Shown here: positions 27,214-36,598 of the stretch, one piece after another
How positions within the stretch are numbered: position 1 is the first letter of the stretch
How the letters are laid out: each line of letters begins with the position of its first letter
Origin: Zhengella mangrovi
Lineage (GTDB): Bacteria > Pseudomonadota > Alphaproteobacteria > Rhizobiales > Rhizobiaceae
DNA: 64,000 nucleotides
Assembly: GCF_002727065.1 (NCBI RefSeq)
Contig: NZ_PDVP01000009.1
Coordinates: 124,001-188,000 of the forward strand
Direction of reading: 5' to 3'
Program-made: the position numbers and the translations under genes
The notes under the pieces: generated by a model
Seen by the model: the letters and a program-made list of their open reading frames with translations, nothing else
Database searches by the model: none
Told to the model about the DNA's origin: nothing

Positions 27214-29607
27214 TCAGGAGGCCCGGCGATGGCGGCGGCCGGCGCTGGCCGTGTCGACCCGGCGGCGCAGGTCGCGCAGCGCGGAGCGCAGCTGGCCGAT
27301 ATCCTGTTCCAGTCGCTCGTCCTCCGGCTGGCGCGCCGGATGGTCCGGAGGCATGGGGGCCGAAGGCGCGGAACCGGGCCATGGGCTGCCATGCCAAAAA
27401 TGGCCGGGATAGACCGGCGCGGGACCCATGGGCACCATGCTCCAGCCCGGCTGCACCGCATTCCAGGGCATGGCGATGGCCGGGGGAAAGGGGTACGGCT
27501 GGCCTTGCGGCGCCGGCCACGGCGCCGTGGCCGTGGGGACTGCGTGGCCCGGTTGCGGCAAAGGCGCGGCCGGGGTGTCGTTCCTTGCTGGCTCCGGGCG
27601 GCGAACCGCGCTTGCTTCCGCGCGCGCAAGGCCGCCTTCGCCGGCATAGCGGCCAGGCCTTTCAAGGGGCCTGTAAACCGGCGCCGGGCGCCGCAGCCCC
27701 GGTCCCGGCCCGGGATTGACCGGCTCGTCGTCACCGCCCGGCAGCGGCGCTTCCGGCAGGTCCGTCTCCAACGGGTGACCGCGCAGGCTGGCAAGGGCAC
27801 CGCGCAGGGCCGCCAGGCCGATACCGGCAACGAAGCCCAGACCGGTCAGGAGGAGCGCGATCATCGCCCGCGACGGCCCGCTGGCCAGGAGCGGCGGCGT
27901 GGCGGTGGAGATCACCGAAATGTTGGCAGTGTTGAGTCCCTTCTGCTCGGCCGCGTCGCGGGCGCGCAGGAGATAGTTCTCGTAGACGGCGCGCTGGGCG
28001 GCGGCCTCTCGCTCCAGTTCCCGCAGGTCCACCAGCCGGTCGGAGATATCGGCCTGGCGGGCCTTGGCCTGGGCCAGGCGGGCGGCAAGGGTCTGTTCCT
28101 GCTCCACGGCGCGCTTGAGGTCGACCTGGAGGGATGAGACGATCCGGCGCAGTTCGGCGGCGATCTGGCCGCGAAGGCCCTGCAACTGGGCGTCGACCGC
28201 CTGGCGTTCCGGGTGGCGCGGCCCGAGGCGGACGGAGAGCGCGGCCGCCTGCTGGGCAAGGCGGGCATATTGCGACCGCAGTTCCGACAGGACCGCGGAA
28301 TTGAGGTCCTCCGGCAGGGTCGTGGCCGTGGCCGTGCCGGCATCGATGGCGCGGGCGCTGCGGGCGCGGGCCTGCAGTTCGCTGGTCCTTGCCCTGGCGA
28401 TGGAGAGCTGGTCGTTGATCTTGACGATCTGGTCGTCGGAGATCAGCCGCCCCTGGGCGTCCACAAGGTCATGCGTCGCCTTGTAATCCTCGACGGCCTT
28501 CTCGGCCTTCTGCACGCCCTTGCGCAGTTCCGACAGGCGCGAGGATATCTCGGTCTCGGCCCGGCCGGCCGTCCCCGACTGGATGTCGCCGGCGGCATCG
28601 ACATAGGTGTCGACCAGCGTGTTGGCCACGAGCGCCGATTTCTCCGGATCCCTCGTTCGCGCACTGACGCTGATGACGAAGGTCTTGCCACCGCGCTCGA
28701 TGTCGAGGCTGCGAGCGAGATTCTCGACGGCCAGGGCCTCGGTCCTGTTCTGCCCGGACGGGCCGCCCTGCCCCGACACGAGGGACCGCACCGTCCCGAT
28801 CAATCCGCCAATCGAGAAGCCGCCGGCGCCGCCGTTGAACTCGCTGTCGCGGCCGAGGTCGAGCTTGTCGACGACCTTTTTCAGGACGTCGCCGGAATAC
28901 ATCACGCGGACCTGGTTCTCGATGATCGCGAGCGTGGCATCGGACGGCAGCCCGCCGCCGGTCAGGTCACGCTCGGCGACCTTGATGTCGCGCGGGTCGA
29001 CCAGAACCTCGGCAGTGGAGACATAATGCCTGGGCGTGGCCAGGGCGACCAGAACGCCGATGAGCGCGCCGGCCAGCGTCGTGCCGGCGATCAGCCGTTT
29101 GGAGCGCAGGACCGAATCGACCAGAACGGACGGATCGATGAGCGGTTGCCATGGCGCCTGGCCGGCATCCCGGGATCCGCGTCCCGCAGGAGGCCGGAGC
29201 CTGTCCCTGTCCTGGCGGGGGGCCTTCGTGCCGGGAGCGGCTTTCCCGGGGTCTGGCGGCGCTTCCCGGTCTCCGGCCTCATCGCGCAGCGCCTGGCGAT
29301 GGTACTCGATATCCTCGCGCAGAAGCGCAACATCGCGCAGGAGCGCATCCTCTTCCAGCCGTTGCCGCCGTTCCGCCAGGAGCCGTTCGCGCCTGTCGTC
29401 TCGGCTATCGCGGTGCGTTTCCTGAACGACCGGTTCCGGCGGTGGCGGCGGGGCAACCTTCGCCTCGCGGCGTTCGCGAACCTTCCTGTAGCGGGCCGCC
29501 AGGACGTCCATCGTGTCGCCGCGCACGGCCGCACGCGGTTCGTCCGGAACGTCCATGGACAACAGCGACCGTGCCTGGACAGTGTTCTTGGCGTTGCGAC
29601 GGGTCAT
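27214..29607 (-). CDS. Exopolysaccharide chain-length/export protein (Wzz/GumC type, no kinase domain)
   Basis: Inner-membrane polysaccharide co-polymerase, 797 residues, expected to work with the flippase and polymerase of this locus. It has a cytoplasmic N-terminal extension (1-165) with a charged helical part (about 66-115). Membrane helix 1 (171-191) is followed by the Wzz domain (STAEVLVDPRDIKV), and a long periplasmic coiled-coil region (about 350-555) ends in VYENYLLRARDAAEQ. Helix 2 (580-601) precedes a Pro-rich tail and a short coiled coil at the C-terminus. No Walker motifs or tyrosine cluster of a BY-kinase are present, so it is the transport half only. Confidence 0.87.
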   Translation of the reverse strand: MTRRNAKNTVQARSLLSMDVPDEPRAAVRGDTMDVLAARYRKVRERREAKVAPPPPPEPVVQETHRDSRDDRRERLLAERRQRLEEDALLRDVALLREDIEYHRQALRDEAGDREAPPDPGKAAPGTKAPRQDRDRLRPPAGRGSRDAGQAPWQPLIDPSVLVDSVLRSKRLIAGTTLAGALIGVLVALATPRHYVSTAEVLVDPRDIKVAERDLTGGGLPSDATLAIIENQVRVMYSGDVLKKVVDKLDLGRDSEFNGGAGGFSIGGLIGTVRSLVSGQGGPSGQNRTEALAVENLARSLDIERGGKTFVISVSARTRDPEKSALVANTLVDTYVDAAGDIQSGTAGRAETEISSRLSELRKGVQKAEKAVEDYKATHDLVDAQGRLISDDQIVKINDQLSIARARTSELQARARSARAIDAGTATATTLPEDLNSAVLSELRSQYARLAQQAAALSVRLGPRHPERQAVDAQLQGLRGQIAAELRRIVSSLQVDLKRAVEQEQTLAARLAQAKARQADISDRLVDLRELEREAAAQRAVYENYLLRARDAAEQKGLNTANISVISTATPPLLASGPSRAMIALLLTGLGFVAGIGLAALRGALASLRGHPLETDLPEAPLPGGDDEPVNPGPGPGLRRPAPVYRPLERPGRYAGEGGLARAEASAVRRPEPARNDTPAAPLPQPGHAVPTATAPWPAPQGQPYPFPPAIAMPWNAVQPGWSMVPMGPAPVYPGHFWHGSPWPGSAPSAPMPPDHPARQPEDERLEQDIGQLRSALRDLRRRVDTASAGRRHRRAS

Positions 29608-29783
29608 GGTCTCTCGGTTTCAAACGCTTTCGCGAACCGCTGAATTTATTAAGGCATGCTAAAGAACCATGGGTAACAAAAGGTTAATTTCGCCGCCCTG
29701 ACCGCCCCGACCCGGGCAAAATGCCCAGGCCTTGCGGGCCGGCCGCACACGCGGTCTTAATCTTTGAATAGTATGATATTTCC

Positions 29784-31097
29784 ATGGATAGCGCGACCGA
29801 AACAGCCCGTCATGCCAGCAGCCGGTCGATGCCGGCCCTGTTGGCGCGGCACCTGCCGACCGGCTGGCGCGAACTCGCGGCCGGTTACCTGTCGGCGATC
29901 AGCGGATCGGTGGGCCGGCTGGTGTTCTCGCTCGCCTATTTCGTCATCCTCGCCAACACGCTGACCATCGCCGAATTCGGCCTGTTCGCCACGGCCTCGG
30001 CCATGGGCGTGGTCCTGTCGCGCCTCGTCGCCTTCGGCTTTTCCTCGCCGCTCTACCGCGCTGCGACCATGCGCCCGCGGCTGATCGGCCTCTACACCGG
30101 AGGCTACCTGGCGATGACGGCGGCCTCGTTGCCCGTGCTGGCTGTGGCGGCGGCGGTGGTCTACGTGATCGTCTTCGCCGGCGACATGCGGCCGCTTCCC
30201 TTCGCACTCGTCATCGCCACGGAATCCCTGGTCTGGCGCAGCGCCGAAATCGTCATCATCGTCAACAACGGGATGAACCGTTTCGGCCGTGCGGCGGCGC
30301 TTGTCATTCTCGGAACGGCCATGCGGGCGCTCGCTGCGCTCTGCTTCCTTCTTGTCGCCGCCGGGTCCACGGTTGACGCCTGGGCCCCCTGGTATGCCGC
30401 TGCCAACCTGGCAACACTCCTCATCGCCGTCGCATGGTTCTATCCGCGCCAGCGGCTGCGGTTTCACCGCGGCCTGATCCGGCGGCGGCTGTCGGATTCG
30501 CTCGCGGTCGCCGGCGCGGAAGTCCTGTTCTATCTCCAGATGGAACTGGACAAGGTCCTTGTACTCGGTCTTGGCGGGCCGTCGCTTGCCGGTCTCTACG
30601 CCATCGTGATGCGGCTGGTCGACCTGACCGCGATCCCGATCCGGACCTTCAACATGATGCTCGTCCAGTCGATCATGCGCCGCGGCGGCGCGCTGGGCGG
30701 GATCGCGCGGCAGGCCGGGTTCGAAGCCGGTATCTTCGCGGTGTCCCTTGCCGCCATGGCGGCCATCGCGCTGATGCTGGCGATCCGGCCGGATCTGCTT
30801 GGCGCCAACGTGGCGCAGGCCGCGCCCATCCTGGTGCTGGTGCTCTTCATCCCGGGGTTCCGCAACCTGACGGAATACCACGCCGAACTGCTCTACGCGC
30901 GCGGCCAGTCGATGCGGCGGGCTGGAAACCTGGCGGTTCTTGCCATCGTCAAGGCAGCCCTGCTGACGGTGTTCCTGTCGTCGGGCGCACTGCCCGAGGT
31001 GCTGATCGGGCGGCTGACCTGGGCTTTCCTGGGCCTCTACCTGGTCTCGCTGGGGCTGACCTATTCCGCGCTGTCCCGGCCGTCGCGAGCAATGTAG
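29784..31097 (+). CDS. Polysaccharide flippase (Wzx/MATE-like, oligosaccharide flippase family)
   Basis: 437-residue membrane protein with about 12-14 hydrophobic helices, expected to flip lipid-linked sugar repeat units across the inner membrane. The N-terminal helix pair (SVGRLVFSLAYFVILANTL, IAEFGLFATASAM) and the middle motif LFYLQMELDKVLVLGLGGPSLAGLYAI are typical of Wzx proteins. It stands alone on the plus strand between two minus-strand groups, with an AT-rich promoter-like stretch at 29740-29780. It converges on the DUF6492 gene with 12 bases between. Confidence 0.85.
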   Translation: MDSATETARHASSRSMPALLARHLPTGWRELAAGYLSAISGSVGRLVFSLAYFVILANTLTIAEFGLFATASAMGVVLSRLVAFGFSSPLYRAATMRPRLIGLYTGGYLAMTAASLPVLAVAAAVVYVIVFAGDMRPLPFALVIATESLVWRSAEIVIIVNNGMNRFGRAAALVILGTAMRALAALCFLLVAAGSTVDAWAPWYAAANLATLLIAVAWFYPRQRLRFHRGLIRRRLSDSLAVAGAEVLFYLQMELDKVLVLGLGGPSLAGLYAIVMRLVDLTAIPIRTFNMMLVQSIMRRGGALGGIARQAGFEAGIFAVSLAAMAAIALMLAIRPDLLGANVAQAAPILVLVLFIPGFRNLTEYHAELLYARGQSMRRAGNLAVLAIVKAALLTVFLSSGALPEVLIGRLTWAFLGLYLVSLGLTYSALSRPSRAM

Positions 31098-31109
31098 TCC
31101 GTTGCGCGT

Positions 31110-32009
31110 TCAGTCCGCGCCATGCAAGGCCCTGCGGATATCGGCCATATCCATACCGACAAAGGATTGCAGCCCGACAGCCACCTGGTCCGGCTCGCAA
31201 GCGGCGACGAAGTCGCGAATGCCCGCGGTATCGAGGCGCGGCCCCTTCCAGTAGATGCGGCACAGTTCGGTTGCGTCGTGGAAATGATCGCGGCCTTCGT
31301 CGACCGAGTCCGCCTGGCACCCGTAGAGCATGCATTCGGAGAAACGGCGCGTCCTTGCGAGAGCGGCGATCCAGTGGCGCCCGGCGACCGCCTCGAGGCG
31401 CTGCATCATGGCGCGCGTCGTGTCGGCGCGCCAGGCGACAAGGGTCGCGATGTAGTCATGCGGCAGACCATCGCCCGTGCCGGCGGCCAGCGCGCGGGCA
31501 GCGTTGCGCGCCCATTGCCGCTGCTCGTCGTGGCCGGATTCGAGCAGGCGTCCGTCGCGGCGGAACAGGCGCAGGCGCGGGCCCTTCCAAAGTGTCGCGC
31601 AGTCGAACGGCCGCAGGAAAGCGGCATCGGAATCGCAATAGAACAGCGCGTCTTCGCCGACATGGCCGGCGATCGCGATGCGGCGCAATTGCTGCACGTG
31701 CCATCCGCGCAGCGGCACCGTATGGCGCGAAAGCCAGACACGGCGGCGGAAGCCGCTCAGCGGATCGGGAAGGTCATGCAGCCAGCCGGGCAGGATGTCG
31801 CGTTCGCTGACGACCTCGCGATGCGGCCCCTCGAGTTGCCGGAACAGCGGCACATCGGGGCCGGAGACGAGCAGGAGATGACGGGTCGCACCGGTCACAT
31901 GCCGGTCGATCGTCTCGCACAGCAGGCGGCATCGCTCAAAATCGCCGGCGTAGCTGGCCGTGACCAGCGCGGTGCGGCGCGGGCCGGTCACCGTCCGGTC
32001 ACTGCCCAT
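31110..32009 (-). CDS. DUF6492-like protein, probable glycosyltransferase-related
   Basis: A 299-residue cytoplasmic protein. It starts with TALVTASYAGDFERC, contains a DxD-like element in FYCDSDAAFLRPFD (about residue 147) as in nucleotide-sugar transferases, and ends in helical segments. It resembles the DUF6492 family found in polysaccharide loci. The overlap of its first codons with the 3' end of the WecG-type gene shows cotranscription. I infer a sugar-transfer role from the DxD and context; no donor or acceptor can be named. Confidence 0.65.
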   Translation of the reverse strand: MGSDRTVTGPRRTALVTASYAGDFERCRLLCETIDRHVTGATRHLLLVSGPDVPLFRQLEGPHREVVSERDILPGWLHDLPDPLSGFRRRVWLSRHTVPLRGWHVQQLRRIAIAGHVGEDALFYCDSDAAFLRPFDCATLWKGPRLRLFRRDGRLLESGHDEQRQWARNAARALAAGTGDGLPHDYIATLVAWRADTTRAMMQRLEAVAGRHWIAALARTRRFSECMLYGCQADSVDEGRDHFHDATELCRIYWKGPRLDTAGIRDFVAACEPDQVAVGLQSFVGMDMADIRRALHGAD

Positions 32010-32778
32010 GACCCGGTTTCGTCAGCATCTGGCGGGCGACACGCCAGAGAAAGAGCGGGTTGCCCAGGATGTAACGCCGCCAGAGGCGGCCCGGCTCCTG
32101 GCAGAGGCGATAAACCCATTCCATGCGCAGGCGGCGCACCCAGACCGGCGCGCGCGGCACGGCGCCGGAAAGGAAATCGAGCAGGGCGCCGACGCCGACG
32201 GGCACCGTGCAGTGCGCATCGTTCAGCGTGGCGCTGATCCACAGTTCCTGGCGCGGCACGCCCATGGCCACCAGCAGGAGATCCGGGCGAACCGACCTCA
32301 GGCGCTCGAGCACCTGGACCTCGCCTTCGCTGTCGAAAAAGCCGTCGCCGATGACCTCAAAACGGTGCTGCGGCGCAAGGCTGTGCAGCGTGCGGCAAGC
32401 CGCCTCGACATTCTCGCGGGTCGTTCCCAGCAGGCCGACCACGAGCGGCTTGTCGCGCGTCTTCAGGAACCCGGGGATGAAATCGGTTCCGTTCAGGTTC
32501 GCGGGGAACGGATGGCCGTGGATGGCCTTGGCAGCGATGTCGACGCCGATGCCGTCCGGCAGGACGAGGAACCGGCGCATCGCGGCGGCGAACTCGTCAT
32601 CGGCGACCGCGACATTGGCATTGTGAGCGTTGAGGAAGCTGACGGGCGTGAACCGTCCGGTCTCGACGATCTCGTCCAGCAGGCCGATGCCTTCTTCCCA
32701 GGTGAGAACCGCCACGGGCAGGCCGAGAATATCGATGGACTTCACCGGCCGGCTGAAAATCCGGTTGACGATGTTCAT
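31999..32778 (-). CDS. WecG/TagA/CpsF family glycosyltransferase
   Basis: 259-residue GT26-type enzyme that adds a sugar to a lipid-linked intermediate during exopolysaccharide or O-antigen repeat assembly. Motifs include TPVSFLNAHNANVAV, LPDGIGVDIAA (conserved catalytic Asp), NGTDFIPGF and LLLVAMGVPRQELWI. It overlaps the glycosyltransferase gene upstream by 4 bases and the DUF6492 gene downstream by 11 bases, so the three form one translationally coupled unit. Confidence 0.9.
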   Translation of the reverse strand: MNIVNRIFSRPVKSIDILGLPVAVLTWEEGIGLLDEIVETGRFTPVSFLNAHNANVAVADDEFAAAMRRFLVLPDGIGVDIAAKAIHGHPFPANLNGTDFIPGFLKTRDKPLVVGLLGTTRENVEAACRTLHSLAPQHRFEVIGDGFFDSEGEVQVLERLRSVRPDLLLVAMGVPRQELWISATLNDAHCTVPVGVGALLDFLSGAVPRAPVWVRRLRMEWVYRLCQEPGRLWRRYILGNPLFLWRVARQMLTKPGHGQ

Positions 32779-33950
32779 GCCGCCCTCCTGGTTTCGAGGC
32801 GGCGGGCGAGATCGGCAAGCACATCGGCCATGACCGCGTCAAGCGCGGCCTGCTGGCGGTCATGAAACTGCCGGCCATCGAGGCGGACCGGATTTGCGGC
32901 CTGCTCGACCATTGCGCGGGCAAAGGCGGCCGGATCGTCGGTCGAGATGCAGTTTTCCGGGACATGCGGGATGCCGCGCAGCGCCAGCGCGGTCGCGACG
33001 GAGGGAAGACCGAGTTCGAAGGTCTCGATCGTCTTGAGCTGGACGCCTGTGCCCGCCCGGGCGACGAGCGGCACCATGGCGGCTCGGGAGACGAAGTCGG
33101 CCGCATCCTCGACGTAGCCGACGAAGCGAACGCCGGGGTGAACGGGATCGACGCCGGGCGGCATCGACCCGGCGATGCGCACGGTGAAATCGTCAGGCAG
33201 ATGCGGCGTCACCTGGCGCAGGAACCAGTCAAGGCCGATCCGGTTCGGCTCCCAGGTCCAGGTTCCGACAAGGGCCGCGTCAAATTCGGATCCGTCATGA
33301 CGGGGCGGGACGAACGCCTGGCGGGTGACGAGCGGCAGCACGGAAAACCGGTCATGGCCGGCACCGGCGGCCAGAATCCCGGCATCATTGTCCGACAGGG
33401 CGATGACCCGGACGGCGTCGCGGCAGAAGCGGGTTTCCAGCGCCTTGAGAATCCGCGCCTCGCGCCGGTAGAAATAGCGCTGGAGGGTGCTTTCGGCCGC
33501 CTCGGCATTCTGCATCGCGGACACGTGTTCGACGTTGTGGGCGACAAACAGGCCGGGACGGGACAGGAAGATATCCGGAAAGGCGCCGGCCATCTGGATG
33601 GCGTTGAGGACAAAGGCATCGAAGGGACCGATAGCGTCGAGGGCCTCGCGAATGGCAGATGGTCCGTTGGTACGAAGCTTTGCCGAGGAAATCGTGGTTC
33701 CGCCGGCGAGAGCCTGGCCGATCCATTTCATCTTGCGGGAGCGCGAGGCGTGGGCCGTGGCAACATCCATTTCGCCCAGGACAATCGCGCCGGCATCCGG
33801 GCACGGGCGCTTGCCCGGCAGGCAATAGCCCAGGGCCGTCACCTTCACCCCTGCCCTGCGCAGCGCCGAGAGGATCGCGGCATTGGCGATCTCGTATCCC
33901 GTCGCAGGCGCATCGCCGGGCAGGATGGAACTGGCGAAGACGAGGTGCAT
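32775..33950 (-). CDS. Glycosyltransferase, GT4-like
   Basis: 391-residue protein with the two-domain GT-B layout. The N-terminal half has MHLVFASSILPG and GLFVAHNVEHVSAM; the C-terminal half has ALVGTWTWEPNRIGLDWFL, VRFVGYVEDAADFV and the nucleotide-sugar site with KTIETFELGLPSVAT (Glu of the EX7E-like motif). I chose the ATG at 33950 because a GGAG site lies about 7 bases upstream and the family similarity starts there; an ATG 66 bases further upstream is unsupported. First gene of a three-gene minus-strand unit. Confidence 0.87.
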   Translation of the reverse strand: MHLVFASSILPGDAPATGYEIANAAILSALRRAGVKVTALGYCLPGKRPCPDAGAIVLGEMDVATAHASRSRKMKWIGQALAGGTTISSAKLRTNGPSAIREALDAIGPFDAFVLNAIQMAGAFPDIFLSRPGLFVAHNVEHVSAMQNAEAAESTLQRYFYRREARILKALETRFCRDAVRVIALSDNDAGILAAGAGHDRFSVLPLVTRQAFVPPRHDGSEFDAALVGTWTWEPNRIGLDWFLRQVTPHLPDDFTVRIAGSMPPGVDPVHPGVRFVGYVEDAADFVSRAAMVPLVARAGTGVQLKTIETFELGLPSVATALALRGIPHVPENCISTDDPAAFARAMVEQAANPVRLDGRQFHDRQQAALDAVMADVLADLARRLETRRAA

Positions 33951-34262
33951 GGTCAAGCTCCGGCGTTCCCGCGCCTGCGCAGGCAGCAGGCCGGCGACGG
34001 GCGCGCCGCAGCGCACGGTCTCCCCGTCTCTATCTTTTCCCGGAACGCCATGCCTGGCACGAAGACCGCCTCCTAGAACAAACAGGATTTCTTGCTTGCA
34101 TATACCTTCAACCCTACGAACAAGCCGTTTCCCGATGTTTAAGCCACTACTTAATTTTGAGGCGGGAACGGCTGAAAGCCGGGATTTGGAAAGACAGGCT
34201 TAACGGAACCTTAATCGGGGATTGGCAGGATCGGCCATCCGATCGAATGGTGCCCCCTGCCC
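33951..34262. promoter_or_regulatory. Divergent promoter region of two glycosyltransferase genes
   Basis: 312 bases without a supported gene, between the minus-strand GT4-like gene and the plus-strand GT2 gene. An AT-rich patch (about 34070-34215, including a CTTGCATATACC word and TTAATTTTGAGG) contrasts with the GC-rich flanks and probably carries promoters. No operator was identified. Confidence 0.45.
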
Positions 34263-35246
34263 ATGAAAGACGCGATTTCCATCGTCAGCCGCTCTCCCGG
34301 CCTCCAGCCGGCCGGGATCGATGCCGTCGTGACGATTCCCACCTACAAGCGGCCCGAGCACCTGCTCGCGACCCTTGCCTCTGTCGCCGGTCAGAAAACC
34401 GAGCGGGCCGTTGCGGTGATCGTGATGGAGAACGATGCGGAAGCACGGCAGGGCGCGGCAGCGGCCATGCCGCTGTTTTCGGCCGGTTCGGTGACAGGCC
34501 TCGTTCTCATCGCGCACGAGCGGGGCAATTGCTGCGCCTACAACGCCGGCTGGTCGACCGCGCTTGAGATCTTCCCGGACTTCCGGCACCTGCTGGTGAT
34601 CGATGACGACGAGATCGCCGATCCGCACTGGCTGGAGCGCATGTGCCTGACGGCCGAAGCGCTGGAGGCCGATATCGTCGGCGGCCCACAGGTGCCGGTC
34701 TTCGAATCCGCAGAGCTGGACGCCTGGCGCCACCACCCGGTGTTCCGGCCGCCGCATGGCGAAACCGGCGTGGTCGAGGCGCTCTACTCGTCCGGCAACC
34801 TGCTGCTCGGGCGCCGCGTCCTTGAAACCATGGGGCCGCCCTTCCTGGACCTGCGGTTCAACTTCATGGGCGGCGGCGACAGCGACTTCCTCAGCCGCGC
34901 CCGGCAGGCCGGGTTCCGCTTGGCCTGGTGCGCCGAGGCACCGGTTCGCGAAACCATCCCGACACGGCGCCTGCAGGCCGACTGGATCCGGGCCCGCGGT
35001 ATCCGCAACGGCATCATTTCCTCGCTGGTGGAACGCGGCAAGCGCGCCGGCGAGCCCTTCGGCCGGGTCAAGGTGATGGCGCGCAGCCTGGCCCTCCTGG
35101 CCGCATCGCCGGTGCGCGGTCTCGCTGCCCTGTGGCGGACCGGCTCGGTCTCGACCGGCCTCTACCCGGTGCTGATCGGCATCGGGCGGGTGATCGCGGA
35201 ATTCGGCTATACCAATGAACAGTATCGCCACGCCGAAAAGAATTGA
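34263..35246 (+). CDS. Family 2 glycosyltransferase
   Basis: 327-residue GT-A fold enzyme. The N-terminus VVTIPTYKRPEHLLATL is classic GT2. The metal-binding acidic motif IDDDE is at residues 113-117 and a second acidic site lies in FNFMGGGDSDFLSRA. The C-terminal third has one or two hydrophobic segments that may associate with the membrane. It overlaps the start of the polymerase/ligase gene by 32 bases, so both are coupled. Sugar specificity unknown. Confidence 0.88.
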   Translation: MKDAISIVSRSPGLQPAGIDAVVTIPTYKRPEHLLATLASVAGQKTERAVAVIVMENDAEARQGAAAAMPLFSAGSVTGLVLIAHERGNCCAYNAGWSTALEIFPDFRHLLVIDDDEIADPHWLERMCLTAEALEADIVGGPQVPVFESAELDAWRHHPVFRPPHGETGVVEALYSSGNLLLGRRVLETMGPPFLDLRFNFMGGGDSDFLSRARQAGFRLAWCAEAPVRETIPTRRLQADWIRARGIRNGIISSLVERGKRAGEPFGRVKVMARSLALLAASPVRGLAALWRTGSVSTGLYPVLIGIGRVIAEFGYTNEQYRHAEKN

Positions 35247-36525
35247 GGCCGGGGCGCCGCCGCTCGCGCTCAGCGGATCGCGGCTCGCCACCCTGCTGGC
35301 GGCCGTCATCCTCACCCTGCTGCTGGTCTCGTTCAAGCCGCTCAACCCCGGCGACGGTCCGCAGGACGGCGGCGGCGATCTCGTCAACCAGCTCGGCTAC
35401 GGATCGCTCGGCCTGCTGGCCATCGCCTGCCTCCTGCTGTTCTCAGATCCGCGCCGCCTGATCGCGCTCGCCAGTCCCTGGTGGGGCCTGCTGCTAGGCT
35501 TCTTCGCCCTGTCGATCCTTCATGCCACCGATCCGGCAGCCGCGGCGCGGGCCGCTTCGTTTTCCATCATCATCCTGCTCGGACTGGTCGCCACGCTGTC
35601 GATGCCGCACAGTTTCGACGGCCTGTCGGCGGCGGTGAAATGTGCGGCCCTGGCCGTGCTGGGGCTTTCCTATGCCGGGCTGGTGCTCGTGCCGGATGCG
35701 GCCATTCACGGTGCCGGGGGCTACGAGGCCCAGCATGCCGGCATGTGGCGCGGCATCTATGCCCACAAGAACATCGCCGGGCCGGTGATGGCGTGCCTCG
35801 CCTATGCCGGGCTCTGGCTGTGGCGGCGCGGCGAGCGCAAGGCCGGTGCCGCCATTGTCCTGGCCGCGGTCGTCTTCGTGCTGAACACCGGTTCCAAGAC
35901 GACGGTCGGCCTGATCCCGGCGGCCATGCTGCTCGTCATCGTGCCCAACCTCGTCGGCATGCGCCGCATGGTCATCGCCGGCTATCTCGTCTCGCTGTGC
36001 GCATTCGGACTGGCAACGCTCGGCATCGTCTACATCGACACGCTGAAGCACCTGGCCCATGCCGTCGTGCCAGACCTCACCTATACCGGCCGCACGACGC
36101 TGTGGGCCTTCGGCGGCGAGATGATCGCGAAGAAGCCGTGGACGGGCTACGGCTACGCCAGCTTCTGGGGCACGGACTTCCTTGCCGGCCAGGACCTGGC
36201 CTTCGATGCCGACTGGGATTTCCGAGGCATCGTGCACGGGCATGACGGCTACATGGACATCGCGATCGCGATGGGCCTGCCGGCCCTGGCAGCGGCGGTC
36301 ATCGTGTTCAACATCGCGCCGCTGTTCGATTACATGCGGGTGCCGCGGCTGAAAGACAGCGTGCTTTTCGCCGACTTCCTGATGATGGTGCTGCTGTTCA
36401 CGACGCTCAACGCCTTCGTCGAGACCTTCTTCTTCCATCGCCAGGACCCGGTCTGGGTGCTGGTCATCTTCGCCACGCTCGCGCTGCGCATGACGGCCCG
36501 CACCGTCCTGCCGTCGAAGGGCTGA
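35215..36525 (+). CDS. O-antigen ligase/polymerase family membrane protein (ExoQ-like)
   Basis: 436-residue inner-membrane protein with about ten to twelve hydrophobic helices. A large periplasmic loop (roughly residues 270-350) has the family pattern YTGRTTLWAFG, KKPWTGYGYASFWG and HGHDGYMDIAIAMGLP. Such proteins polymerise lipid-linked repeat units (Wzy/ExoQ) or ligate them to lipid A core (WaaL); sequence alone does not separate the two. Together with the flippase and the GumC-type protein it supports a Wzy-dependent pathway here. Confidence 0.87.
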   Translation: MNSIATPKRIEAGAPPLALSGSRLATLLAAVILTLLLVSFKPLNPGDGPQDGGGDLVNQLGYGSLGLLAIACLLLFSDPRRLIALASPWWGLLLGFFALSILHATDPAAAARAASFSIIILLGLVATLSMPHSFDGLSAAVKCAALAVLGLSYAGLVLVPDAAIHGAGGYEAQHAGMWRGIYAHKNIAGPVMACLAYAGLWLWRRGERKAGAAIVLAAVVFVLNTGSKTTVGLIPAAMLLVIVPNLVGMRRMVIAGYLVSLCAFGLATLGIVYIDTLKHLAHAVVPDLTYTGRTTLWAFGGEMIAKKPWTGYGYASFWGTDFLAGQDLAFDADWDFRGIVHGHDGYMDIAIAMGLPALAAAVIVFNIAPLFDYMRVPRLKDSVLFADFLMMVLLFTTLNAFVETFFFHRQDPVWVLVIFATLALRMTARTVLPSKG

Positions 36526-36598
36526 CGCGCTTCGGCGATTGCCAAGCGGGGCGCACTTTGCCAAGAAGTCTCTCAACAGACGGGACAAGGAGGCCTCC

